Assembly (NCBI GenBank): GCA_046294265.1
Contig: JBKBKC010000003.1
Location: 260,638-324,637 of the forward strand
Source of the DNA: JBKBKC01 sp046294265
GTDB lineage: Bacteria; Pseudomonadota; Alphaproteobacteria; Rhodobacterales; Rhodobacteraceae
Reading direction: 5' to 3'
Length of the DNA stretch: 64,000 nucleotides
Under the pieces are notes generated by a model. The model searched no databases and had not been told where the DNA came from. It saw nothing but the letters and a program-made list of their open reading frames with translations. The stretch's first letter is position 1. Each line of letters begins with the position of its first letter. The position numbers were made by a program, and so were the translations under genes. Positions 1 through 7,881 of this stretch are shown piece by piece.

Positions 1-1
1 C

Positions 2-232
2 TTCGGTCGTCGCGGGCCGCTGCCGCATGGCGGCGGGGCCATCGCCTATGACCCAGACGGTTGCCAGAACTGGCTGCTGGATGATGGGGTTGAGGGGTAT
101 TCCAGCCCGCGCTTCGATCCGGTGTCGGGCCTCCCGGTCTGCAACAACCATTTCCCGCCGGGTGCAGTGGTGCGCGATTACCAGACCTCCAAGACGGGGC
201 TGCGCGACTGGGTGCCGGGAACGTCCCGGTAA
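2..232 (+). CDS. C-terminal part of a conserved hypothetical protein (5' end outside window)
   Basis: An open frame enters from the left edge and ends at TAA 230-232, giving 76 residues. The readable part contains the stretch AYDPDGCQNWLLDDGVEGY and later PVCNNHFPPGAVVRDY. I have an impression of small secreted or lipoprotein-like hypothetical proteins in Rhodobacterales with a similar YDPDGCQ...DDGVEGY tail, but I cannot name a family or function. A perfect GC-rich hairpin follows about 50 bases after the stop, which fits the end of a transcription unit. The N-terminus, and so any signal peptide, is not visible. Confidence 0.55.
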   Translation, partial: FGRRGPLPHGGGAIAYDPDGCQNWLLDDGVEGYSSPRFDPVSGLPVCNNHFPPGAVVRDYQTSKTGLRDWVPGTSR

Positions 233-284
233 TGACAGGGATGCGGGGGCGGCGCGCCGATCCCGCCCGATCAGGACACCCGAG

Positions 285-308
285 GGGCCGCAGCCAGTGC
301 TGCGGCCC
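285..308 (+). terminator. Hairpin terminator after the first gene
   Basis: GGGCCGCAGC at 285-294 pairs perfectly with GCTGCGGCCC at 299-308 around a four-base loop, followed by TTGCTGCTCTC rather than a clean T run. It lies between the partial first gene and phoH and probably ends the upstream transcript. Confidence 0.6.
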
Positions 309-464
309 TTGCTGCTCTCAAAGGGGCGCAGGCCAAGATTTCATCGCAATTGTCATTGAACCGGCACGTTCCCGCGCCACTCTGTTGGCGGGTGATACAA
401 CCCTCTTGCCATGGCCCTACCCGGGGCGCACACTTTCCTCATCGTAGATCAAAAGGAGATATCC

Positions 465-1481
465 TTGGGCATCAGCGCGCTGACCCCCCCGACCGCCGCC
501 GACGATGTTGTGGAAACCCTGCTCGAATTCCCTGACAACCGGCTTATGAAGGCGCTGTGCGGCGAATATGACCGCAACCTGGCGCAGATCGAACACCAGA
601 CGGGGGTTCACATCCTGCCCAGGGGCAACAGGCTGGCGGTGATCGGCGAGCGCAGTGCGCGGGAGCAGGCGTCATCGGTGCTGCGGTCGCTTTATGCACG
701 GCTTGAGGCGGGGCGCGACGTGGTGGCAGGCGACATCGACGGCGCCATCCGCATGGGACGCCCGATGCCGGGCTTGCCCGCATCCGGCGAACAGATCGAG
801 ATGTTCTCGGGCGGGAAATACGAGCTTCGCACGCGCAAGAAACCCATCGAACCCCGAACCGAGGCGCAAAAGACCTATGTGAAAAACCTCTTTGACCATG
901 AGCTTGGGTTCGGGATCGGGCCTGCGGGCACGGGCAAGACTTATCTGGCCGTGGCCGTGGGCGTGACCATGCTGATTTCGGGCGCGGTGGAGCGGATCAT
1001 CCTGAGCCGCCCGGCCGTGGAGGCGGGTGAGCGGCTGGGCTTTCTGCCCGGCGACATGAAGGACAAGATCGACCCCTACATGCAGCCACTTTACGATGCG
1101 CTGAATGATTTCCTGCCCTCCAAGCAGATGCAGAAGCTGATGGAGGAAAAACGGATCGAGATCGCGCCGCTGGCTTTCATGCGGGGGCGCACGCTGTCGG
1201 GCGCATTTGTGGTGCTGGACGAGGCGCAGAACGCGACCACGATGCAGATGAAGATGTTCCTGACCCGTCTTGGCGAGGGCAGCCGCATGGTCATCACCGG
1301 CGACCGCACGCAGATCGACCTTCCGCGCGGCACGGCCAGCGGTCTGGCCGATGCCGAGCGCATCCTGAAGGGGGTGAGGGGCGTATCGTTCAACTATTTC
1401 ACCGCCAAGGACGTGGTGCGCCACCCGCTTGTGGCCCGCATCATCGAGGCCTATGAGGCCGATGATGGAGCCTCTGGTTGA
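465..1481 (+). CDS. phoH: PhoH family ATPase (YbeZ-type)
   Basis: PhoH/YbeZ proteins are cytoplasmic P-loop ATPases linked to RNA metabolism and usually encoded just upstream of ybeY, as here. With the start chosen the protein is 338 residues. Walker A GPAGTGKT is at about residues 152-159 and Walker B VVLDEAQN at about 249-256. The N-terminal part resembles the KH-like region of the family. I chose TTG 465 because AAAAGGAG (451-458) sits at correct spacing before it; an in-frame ATG at 411 would translate through that ribosome site. The stop lies inside the next gene, so ybeY is probably translationally coupled. Confidence 0.92.
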   Translation: MGISALTPPTAADDVVETLLEFPDNRLMKALCGEYDRNLAQIEHQTGVHILPRGNRLAVIGERSAREQASSVLRSLYARLEAGRDVVAGDIDGAIRMGRPMPGLPASGEQIEMFSGGKYELRTRKKPIEPRTEAQKTYVKNLFDHELGFGIGPAGTGKTYLAVAVGVTMLISGAVERIILSRPAVEAGERLGFLPGDMKDKIDPYMQPLYDALNDFLPSKQMQKLMEEKRIEIAPLAFMRGRTLSGAFVVLDEAQNATTMQMKMFLTRLGEGSRMVITGDRTQIDLPRGTASGLADAERILKGVRGVSFNYFTAKDVVRHPLVARIIEAYEADDGASG

Positions 1482-1971
1482 CACCGTGATCGAGGATGTC
1501 CGGTGGGAGGCCGCCGGATTGCCCGCGCTGGCCGAACGGGCGGCGGCGGCGGTTCTGGCGGACCGTGAGATGCCGCAGGTGGCGTTCCAGATCAGCTTGA
1601 TGGGCTGCGACGACGCCCGGATCGCCGTGCTGAATGGCGATTTCCGGGGCAAGGCGGTGCCGACCAACGTGTTGTCCTGGCCATCCGAGGACTTGTCGGA
1701 TGGCAACATCGGTCGCGAACCCGCAACACCCCTGCCCGGGGACCCGGATGATCCGTGGCTCCTAGGCGACATTGCGATTGCCTATGACACGTGCGCGCGC
1801 GAGGCGGCCGAAATGGACAAGCCCCTTGACCAGCACGCCACGCATCTGATCGTCCATGCAACCTTGCATCTGCTGGGCTATGACCATGAGACGGAGGCGG
1901 ATGCCGCGTTGATGGAGGGGGCCGAGATGCGTATCCTTGCCACGCTCGGGGTTGCCAATCCCTATGCGTAA
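1462..1971 (+). CDS. ybeY: Endoribonuclease YbeY (16S rRNA maturation)
   Basis: YbeY is a zinc-dependent single-strand endoribonuclease used in 16S rRNA 3' maturation and ribosome quality control. The 169-residue product carries the diagnostic zinc motif HATLHLLGYDH, with metal ligands at His132, His136 and His142. Two adjacent ATG codons (1462 and 1465) are possible starts, and both overlap the end of phoH by about 20 bases. The gene is followed by a CBS-domain protein and lnt, the same ybeZ-ybeY-ybeX-lnt order as in enterobacteria. Confidence 0.93.
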   Translation: MMEPLVDTVIEDVRWEAAGLPALAERAAAAVLADREMPQVAFQISLMGCDDARIAVLNGDFRGKAVPTNVLSWPSEDLSDGNIGREPATPLPGDPDDPWLLGDIAIAYDTCAREAAEMDKPLDQHATHLIVHATLHLLGYDHETEADAALMEGAEMRILATLGVANPYA

Positions 1972-2035
1972 TCCCATCTGACCCCAACCACGAACCCGAG
2001 GTGCCCGGCAGGCGCCATTGACCGGACAAGGACCC

Positions 2036-3082
2036 ATGGGCAGTAGCAGCGACGGTTCCAGCGCGCCGCAAAGCGCGCAGGATCCAGACCAATCCCGTTC
2101 CGCAGCGCCTTCTGCGGCCAGCCGAAGGCGCAACGGAAAGAAGGGGCTGATCGGCCGACTTCTGAACGTTCTGGGCCCGAATGGGCCGGCGACGGCTGAT
2201 GGTGTGACCGATCCCGCCACTGCGACCACGCCCGGCCCGCTGCCGCCGACCCACGGCATGGCCAACCTGCGGCGCCTCAGGGTGGATGACGTGTCTATCC
2301 CAAAGGTCGAGATCGTGGCCGTGCCGCTGGACATCGCCAAGGAAGACCTGCTCAACGTGTTTCGAAAGCACGAATTCTCACGCCTGCCGGTGTTCAAGGG
2401 CACGCTAGACCATCCCCTTGGCCTGATCTTGCTAAAGGACCTGGCGTTGCAGCACGGGTTCGGTGCGGGCGGGCGGTTCGCCCTGAAAAAGATGTTGCGG
2501 CCCATTCTTTATGCGCCGCCGTCGATGCCTGTCGGTGTGCTCTTGCAGAAGATGCAGCGCGAGCGCGTGCATATGGCGCTGGTGATCGACGAATATGGCG
2601 GGGTCGATGGACTGGTGACGATCGAGGACCTGATCGAGACGGTGATCGGAGAGATCGAGGATGAGCATGACGAGGAAGAGGGCGCGCTGTGGAAGCAGGA
2701 AAAGCCCGGCGTGTTCATCGCACAGGCGGTGGCTCCTCTGGATGAGTTCGAGGCCGCCATCGGGTTGCGGCTGCGTGTGGGCGAGGATGACGAGGATATC
2801 GACACCGTGGGTGGCCTTGTGTTCCTGCGCACCGGTCGGGTGCCTGCACGGGGCGAAGTGGTGCCGCATGAAAGCGGGGCCGAGTTCGAGGTAATCGATG
2901 CCGATGCCCGCCGGATCAAGCGGTTGCGGCTGCGTCTGCCCGGCGTAGCGGCGACCCCAGCAGCACCCGTCCCCCCCATTCCCCCACCCGAGCCCCCTTC
3001 CTATACCCGTCCCGAAATGCGGCCCGAGCCGCCCCACGAGCCCCCGCCGCACCCGGCGACTGCGCGGCCCGACGGGGCATGA
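2036..3082 (+). CDS. CorC/YbeX-type CBS-domain protein (HlyC/CorC family)
   Basis: This 348-residue soluble protein has a disordered Ser/Ala-rich N-terminus, a tandem CBS pair (roughly residues 80-210, containing VFRKHEFSRLPVFKG and MALVIDEYGGVDGLVT), an acidic linker (EIEDEHDEEEG) and a CorC_HlyC transporter-associated domain. The last 50 residues are unusually rich in Pro. There is no DUF21 membrane domain, so it matches YbeX/CorC, linked in other bacteria to Mg/Co efflux and ribosome metabolism. A TTG at 2018 is an alternative start; ATG 2036 is preferred. Its TGA overlaps the lnt start as ATGA, indicating translational coupling. Confidence 0.85.
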   Translation: MGSSSDGSSAPQSAQDPDQSRSAAPSAASRRRNGKKGLIGRLLNVLGPNGPATADGVTDPATATTPGPLPPTHGMANLRRLRVDDVSIPKVEIVAVPLDIAKEDLLNVFRKHEFSRLPVFKGTLDHPLGLILLKDLALQHGFGAGGRFALKKMLRPILYAPPSMPVGVLLQKMQRERVHMALVIDEYGGVDGLVTIEDLIETVIGEIEDEHDEEEGALWKQEKPGVFIAQAVAPLDEFEAAIGLRLRVGEDDEDIDTVGGLVFLRTGRVPARGEVVPHESGAEFEVIDADARRIKRLRLRLPGVAATPAAPVPPIPPPEPPSYTRPEMRPEPPHEPPPHPATARPDGA

Positions 3083-4602
3083 CCGGCGCGATGCCCGTGG
3101 TGGCGGGCCTGTCGGGCCGCGCGGCCATCGGCGCGGCCTTCGGGTTGGGGGTGGTGGCGGGCACGGGACAGGCGCCGCTGGGCATGTGGTGGCTGACCTT
3201 GCCCGCGTTTGCCGCACTTGTGGTGCTGGTGGGGCGGGCGGCAGGCCCGCGGCGCGCGGCGGTGCTGGGCCTCTGGGCCGGGGCGGGGCATTTCGGGCTT
3301 GCGCTGTCCTGGATCGTGGAGCCTTTTCTGATCGACATGGCCACGCATGGCTGGATGGCCCCCTTTGCCCTGATGCTGATGGCCTTTGGGTTGGCGCTGT
3401 TCTGGGCGGTGGCGGCGGGGCTGGCGGCGTGCCTGCCGGGGCTGAGGGCGCGGGCGCTGGGGTTTGCGGGTGCGCTGACGTTGGCCGAGATGGCGCGGGG
3501 CGTGGTGTTCACCGGCTTTCCCTGGGCGCAGCCGGGCCATTCGCTGATCGGTACGACCCTGGCGCAGGTGGCGGCGGTGGCGGGGCCTGAGGCGCTGACC
3601 CTGCTCGTGATGCTGGCGGCGGCGCTGCCGGTGGCGATGCGCTGGCCGGGTCTGGCGCTGTCGGGCGCGATGCTGGCGGGCCTTTGGGTCTGGGGGGCCG
3701 ACCGGCTGGCCGAACCGATGGCCGCGAACCCGGATGCGCCGGTGATCCGCCTGGTGCAGCCTAATGCCGAACAGTCGATAAAATGGGACCCGGACCTCGT
3801 ACGCGGCCATTTTGACCGGCTGCTGACACTGACACGCCTGCCCCCCGCCCCCGGTGCCCCTGCGCCGGAGCTTGCGATCTGGCCCGAAACGGCGGTGCCC
3901 TATCTGATGGACCGCACCCCCGACGCGCTATGGGACATCGCGGAGGCGGGCGGAGGCATGCCGGTGGCCACCGGTATCCAACGCAGCGATGGCGGGTGGC
4001 GGTACTGGAATTCACTGGCCGTAATCGGGCCGGGGGGGGCCGTGCAGGCGGTCTATGACAAGCACCACCTCGTGCCCTTCGGCGAATACATCCCCTTTGG
4101 CGACCTTATCGCCGACTGGTTCGGCATCACCGCCTTTGCCACGCAGGAGGGCAACGGATATTCTTTCGGCCCCGGTCCTGCGCTGCTGGACCTTGGCTCC
4201 CGGCTTGGACGGGCGCTGCCGCTGATCTGCTACGAGGCGGTGTTTCCGCGTGACATCCGCGCGGCACCGGGGCGGGCGGACTGGCTGATGCAGGTCACCA
4301 ACGATGCGTGGTTTGGGCGGCTGAACGGGCCCTACCAGCATCTGGCACAGGCCCGGCTGCGCGCCATAGAACAGGGACTGCCGATGCTGCGCGTGGCCAA
4401 TACGGGCGTTTCAGCGGTGATCGACGCGCGGGGCCGGGTGGCCGGGCTGATCCCGCTTGGGGTGGCGGGGCATCTGGACGTGGTGCTGCCGGGCGCATTG
4501 CCCGCCACGCCATATGCGCGCCATGGCGACCTGTTGCTGTGGATGATGCTGGCGGGGCTCGGTTTCGCTGCGGGGCTGGTCGCCATCCGTGGCTGGGATT
4601 GA
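3079..4602 (+). CDS. lnt: Apolipoprotein N-acyltransferase Lnt
   Basis: Lnt is an inner-membrane enzyme that adds the third acyl chain to the N-terminal cysteine of lipoproteins using phospholipid as donor. The 507-residue protein has about six hydrophobic segments in the first 210 residues, then a nitrilase-like periplasmic domain with the catalytic triad visible as Glu270 (IWPE), Lys328 (YDKHH) and Cys384 (LICYEA), and a final C-terminal membrane segment. The start overlaps the upstream CBS-protein stop by four bases. Length and order fit the family well. Confidence 0.95.
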   Translation: MTGAMPVVAGLSGRAAIGAAFGLGVVAGTGQAPLGMWWLTLPAFAALVVLVGRAAGPRRAAVLGLWAGAGHFGLALSWIVEPFLIDMATHGWMAPFALMLMAFGLALFWAVAAGLAACLPGLRARALGFAGALTLAEMARGVVFTGFPWAQPGHSLIGTTLAQVAAVAGPEALTLLVMLAAALPVAMRWPGLALSGAMLAGLWVWGADRLAEPMAANPDAPVIRLVQPNAEQSIKWDPDLVRGHFDRLLTLTRLPPAPGAPAPELAIWPETAVPYLMDRTPDALWDIAEAGGGMPVATGIQRSDGGWRYWNSLAVIGPGGAVQAVYDKHHLVPFGEYIPFGDLIADWFGITAFATQEGNGYSFGPGPALLDLGSRLGRALPLICYEAVFPRDIRAAPGRADWLMQVTNDAWFGRLNGPYQHLAQARLRAIEQGLPMLRVANTGVSAVIDARGRVAGLIPLGVAGHLDVVLPGALPATPYARHGDLLLWMMLAGLGFAAGLVAIRGWD

Positions 4603-4638
4603 CGCGCGCGGCGCGACCGGATAGCGCGGCTCATCCCA

Positions 4639-4684
4639 CCGTCACAACGGCTTCCTGGCGTGGCGGGCATTAGCCAATGGAGCA
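4639..4684 (+). promoter_or_regulatory. SAM/SAH riboswitch in the metK leader
   Basis: The leader reads GTCACAACGGCTTCCTGGCG from 4641 and then TGGCGGG, closely matching what I remember of the SAM/SAH riboswitch consensus found upstream of metK in Rhodobacterales. CCGTCAC (4639-4645) pairs with GTGGCGG (4660-4666) with one G-U wobble. The loop GCTTCC (4650-4655) can form a pseudoknot with GGAGC (4679-4683), allowing one bulge. That GGAG is also the ribosome-binding site of metK, so ligand binding would hide it and reduce translation when SAM is plentiful. Confidence 0.88.
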
Positions 4685-4691
4685 CGTCCCC

Positions 4692-5879
4692 ATGTCCAGA
4701 CTCGACTACGTTTTCACCTCCGAATCCGTTTCGGAGGGGCACCCCGACAAGGTGTGCGACCGCATTTCCGACGCCGTTCTGGACGCCTTTCTGACCGCAG
4801 AGCCGCATGCCCGCGTCGCCTGCGAGACGTTCGCCACCACCAACCGGGTTGTCGTGGGGGGCGAGGTTGGGCTGTCCACCAAGGAAAAGACCAGGGAGAT
4901 GATGAGCCATGTCGATGGAATCGTTCGCGCCTGCGTGCGCGACATCGGCTATGAGCAGAAAAAGTTCCATTGGGAAAAGATCAAGGTTCACAACTACATC
5001 CATGGCCAGTCGGCGCATATCGCGCAGGGCGTGAACGCCGACGAGGCCAAGGGCAAGGACGAGGGTGCGGGCGACCAGGGCATCATGTTCGGTTATGCCA
5101 CGCGCGAGACGAAGGAATTCATGCCGGCCCCCATCCATTATGCGCATGCCGTACTGCGCCGCTTGGCCGAGGTGCGCAAGTCGGGGGCCGAGCCCGCGCT
5201 GGGGCCGGATGCGAAAAGCCAGATCTCGCTGCGCTATGCGAACGGCAAGCCGGTGGAAGTGACGCAAATCGTGCTGTCCACCCAGCACACCTCCAAACGC
5301 CAGACGCCAAAGGTCATCCGCGGGATCGTGGAGCCCTATATCCGCCAGATGCTGCCCGAGGGCTGGATCACGAAAAAGACGGTGTGGCATGTGAACCCGA
5401 CGGGCGTGTTCGTGATCGGCGGGCCGGACGGGGATGCGGGTTTGACCGGGCGCAAGATCATCGTGGATACTTACGGTGGTGCTGCCCCCCATGGTGGGGG
5501 GGCCTTCAGCGGCAAGGATCCGACCAAGGTGGACCGCTCGGCTGCCTATGCCGCCCGGTATCTGGCCAAGAACGTGGTGGCCGCCGGTCTGGCCGACCGC
5601 TGCACGATCCAGGTGAGCTATGCCATCGGCGTGTCGCGGCCGCTGTCGATCTATGTCGATACGCATGGCACAGGCTCGGCGCCCGATGCGGCCATCGAAA
5701 AAGCGGTGGCCGAGGCGATCGACCTGACACCCCGCGGCATCCGCACGCATCTGGACCTGAACCGCCCGATCTATGCCCGCACCAGCGCCTATGGCCATTT
5801 CGGTCGCGCACCCGAGGCGGATGGCGGGTTCAGTTGGGAACGCACCGATCTGGTCGAGGCGCTGAGAAAGGCGGTCTGA
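4692..5879 (+). CDS. metK: S-adenosylmethionine synthetase
   Basis: MetK makes S-adenosylmethionine from methionine and ATP. The 395-residue product has the family signatures EGHPDKVCDRISDA near the N-terminus, GAGDQGIMFGYA (methionine/ATP-binding region) and GGGAFSGKDPTKVDRSAAY. I chose ATG 4692 because GGAG at 4679-4682 lies nine bases upstream and forms the riboswitch pseudoknot; the in-frame ATG at 4677 would make the ribosome site part of the coding region. Regulation is probably translational through the SAM/SAH element. trmB follows on the same strand after a nested inverted-repeat region. Confidence 0.97.
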   Translation: MSRLDYVFTSESVSEGHPDKVCDRISDAVLDAFLTAEPHARVACETFATTNRVVVGGEVGLSTKEKTREMMSHVDGIVRACVRDIGYEQKKFHWEKIKVHNYIHGQSAHIAQGVNADEAKGKDEGAGDQGIMFGYATRETKEFMPAPIHYAHAVLRRLAEVRKSGAEPALGPDAKSQISLRYANGKPVEVTQIVLSTQHTSKRQTPKVIRGIVEPYIRQMLPEGWITKKTVWHVNPTGVFVIGGPDGDAGLTGRKIIVDTYGGAAPHGGGAFSGKDPTKVDRSAAYAARYLAKNVVAAGLADRCTIQVSYAIGVSRPLSIYVDTHGTGSAPDAAIEKAVAEAIDLTPRGIRTHLDLNRPIYARTSAYGHFGRAPEADGGFSWERTDLVEALRKAV

Positions 5880-5888
5880 GACCGGCGT

Positions 5889-5942
5889 GGCAGGCAGGAG
5901 AGAGGATGCCAAACGTCACCCCTTGGCGTTTGCAAGCCTGCC
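5889..5942 (+). other. Nested inverted repeats between metK and trmB
   Basis: Outer arms GGCAGG (5889-5894) and CCTGCC (5937-5942) enclose inner arms CAAACG (5910-5915) and CGTTTG (5927-5932). Together they could form a stacked hairpin just after metK. There is no T run, so this may be an attenuator, an RNA-stability element or a weak terminator rather than a classical terminator. Confidence 0.4.
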
Positions 5943-5965
5943 GGGTGGCGTATATGGGCGTGGCC

Positions 5966-6688
5966 ATGAGCGACCCCACCGATACCCCCTCCGCCCCTGC
6001 CACCGGGACGCCCGCCGCGCGGCGCAATTTCTATGGCCGCACGCATGGCAAGACCCTCCGCCAAAGCCAGAAAGGTTATCTTGCCGAGGATATGGCACGC
6101 TTCCGGCTGGCGGGCGTGACGGGTGAGGACAATCCCGCCCGTGCGCCCCTTGATGTGGCTGCGATCTCCGGGGCGCGGCCGCTGTGGCTGGAGGTCGGGT
6201 TTGGCGGGGGTGAACATCTGGTGCACCAGGCCGCCCTCTATCCGGGCGTGTTCCTGATCGGGGCGGAACCCTTCGTCAACGGCATCGCGATGTGTCTGGG
6301 CAAGCTGCGCCTGGCCGAGCCGGGCAACGTGGCGATCCACCCCGGCGATGTGCGCGATCTGCTGGATGTGCTGCCCGAGGGGTGCCTCTCCAAAGTGTTC
6401 CTCAACTACCCCGACCCCTGGCCCAAGGCGCGCCACCACCGGCGCCGTTTTGTCACGCCCGATTACCTGCGTCCGCTTGCCCGCGCCTGCGCGCCGGGGG
6501 CCGAGTTCAGGCTCGCCACCGACATCGCCGACTATGCCCGACAGGCGCGGGCCGAGGTTCCGGGGGCCGGGTTCGCCGCGCTGACAGACGGAACAGAGGC
6601 GTGGGAGGACTGGCGCGCTACCCGCTATGAGGCCAAGGCGCTGCGCGAGGGGCGGGTGCCGGAATACCTGACCTGGCGGCGGGTCTGA
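5966..6688 (+). CDS. trmB: tRNA (guanine-N7)-methyltransferase
   Basis: TrmB methylates G46 of tRNAs at N7 using SAM, the product of the neighbouring metK. The 240-residue protein has the SAM-binding motif WLEVGFGGGEHLVH, and the family-specific NYPDPWPKARHHRRR segment that holds the catalytic and substrate-binding residues. The start is uncertain: ATG 5966 (protein beginning MSDPTD) is preferred, ATG 5954 and ATG 5906 are in frame upstream. Co-transcription with metK would place it under the same promoter but not under the translational riboswitch. Confidence 0.93.
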   Translation: MSDPTDTPSAPATGTPAARRNFYGRTHGKTLRQSQKGYLAEDMARFRLAGVTGEDNPARAPLDVAAISGARPLWLEVGFGGGEHLVHQAALYPGVFLIGAEPFVNGIAMCLGKLRLAEPGNVAIHPGDVRDLLDVLPEGCLSKVFLNYPDPWPKARHHRRRFVTPDYLRPLARACAPGAEFRLATDIADYARQARAEVPGAGFAALTDGTEAWEDWRATRYEAKALREGRVPEYLTWRRV

Positions 6689-6751
6689 ATCCCGGATCGG
6701 ATCGCGCGGGGGTTGTGGTAGTATCGTGCATCCGTTGCAGGAGCGTCCCCC

Positions 6752-7819
6752 ATGTCCGACAGCCGCATCGTCAACTGCCACGTCCACAGCTTCACCGCCG
6801 CCCATGTGCCGCGCGACTATCCGCACTGGGCGCTGCGGCCATTCAAGATGTTCCCCTTCATCCTGCGCTGGATGGCGGCGCTGTTGCGCCTGATCGGCCA
6901 GCACGGGCTGGCGGCGATGGTGGAGCGTCTGCATCGGTTCCAGACCGAAGCGATGCGCGGCAGCCAGGCCGAGGTGCTGGACAGGGTGATCCCGCATTAC
7001 CCCGGCGGCACGCGCTTTGTGGTGCTGCCGATGGACATGTCCTGCACGGGTCATGGCCCGGTGGAGCGTGATCTGGAGGCGCAACTGGCCGAACTGCGAG
7101 ACCTGCGCGACGATCCGCGCTTCGGTGGCGGGATCGTCCCCTTTGTAAGCGTGGACCCCCGCCGCCCCGGTGCGGGAGCCCTCGTGCGCCGCTGGATCGA
7201 GGACGAGGGCTTCCGGGGCCTGAAACTTTATCCCCGCCTTGGCTATCCGCCCGATCATCCGGTGATGATGCAAGAGGTCTATCCGCTGATCGCGGCGCGC
7301 GGGTTGCCGGTGATGACGCATTGTTCGCGGGGCGGGGTGGCGGGGCAGGGGCTGGCGGTGGCGCAGGCCGATGCCTGGTCCGCGCCGCTGGCCTGGATGC
7401 CGATCCGCGACCGCTTTCCCGACCTGCGGGTGTGCCTGGCGCATTTCGGTGGGATGGCCGACTGGCGCGCCTATGTCGAAGAGGGGATCGACCCCCGCGA
7501 CCCAGAGGCACGGGCGGCCAACTGGCAGGTTGCGATCCGCAGCATGATCGAGGGCGGCGACTGGCCCAACCTCTGGACCGACATTTCCTACACGCTCTTC
7601 CAGTTTGACGATTTCATCCCGTTCCTAAAGATATTCCTCGAGGATGACCGGCTGGCCTCACGCGTGCTATTCGGGTCGGACTTCTACATGACGCGGCAGG
7701 AAAGCCTGTCGGAACGCGCGGTCTGCTTCCGGCTGCGCGTGGCCCTGGGCGAAGCGATGTTCCGCCGCATCGCCATCGAGAATCCCCGCGTCTGGCTGGG
7801 CGAGGCGGGTACTCTCTGA
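6752..7819 (+). CDS. Amidohydrolase-family protein (TIM-barrel metal hydrolase)
   Basis: The 355-residue product looks like an amidohydrolase-2 (PF04909-type) enzyme. Metal-ligand candidates are the HxH in NCHVHSF close to the N-terminus, a His in VMTHCSRGG, a His in CLAHFGG and an Asp in LFGSDFYM. The GLKLYPRLGY segment is typical of the group that includes decarboxylases and lactonases such as ACMSD relatives. The substrate cannot be told from sequence. CAGGAG about nine bases before ATG 6752 supports the start. It stands alone between trmB and aroA. Confidence 0.8.
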   Translation: MSDSRIVNCHVHSFTAAHVPRDYPHWALRPFKMFPFILRWMAALLRLIGQHGLAAMVERLHRFQTEAMRGSQAEVLDRVIPHYPGGTRFVVLPMDMSCTGHGPVERDLEAQLAELRDLRDDPRFGGGIVPFVSVDPRRPGAGALVRRWIEDEGFRGLKLYPRLGYPPDHPVMMQEVYPLIAARGLPVMTHCSRGGVAGQGLAVAQADAWSAPLAWMPIRDRFPDLRVCLAHFGGMADWRAYVEEGIDPRDPEARAANWQVAIRSMIEGGDWPNLWTDISYTLFQFDDFIPFLKIFLEDDRLASRVLFGSDFYMTRQESLSERAVCFRLRVALGEAMFRRIAIENPRVWLGEAGTL

Positions 7820-7881
7820 CTGGACGGCGGGGGGCCGCTGCGCTAGGCCATTCGCGCACGTCGATTGCGAAGGGAACCCCG

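Noticed and set aside
4332..5912. 526-codon minus-strand open frame opposite metK
   Set aside because: It covers metK and part of lnt exactly; the GC-rich codon bias of those genes leaves the opposite strand open. The translation has no family resemblance.
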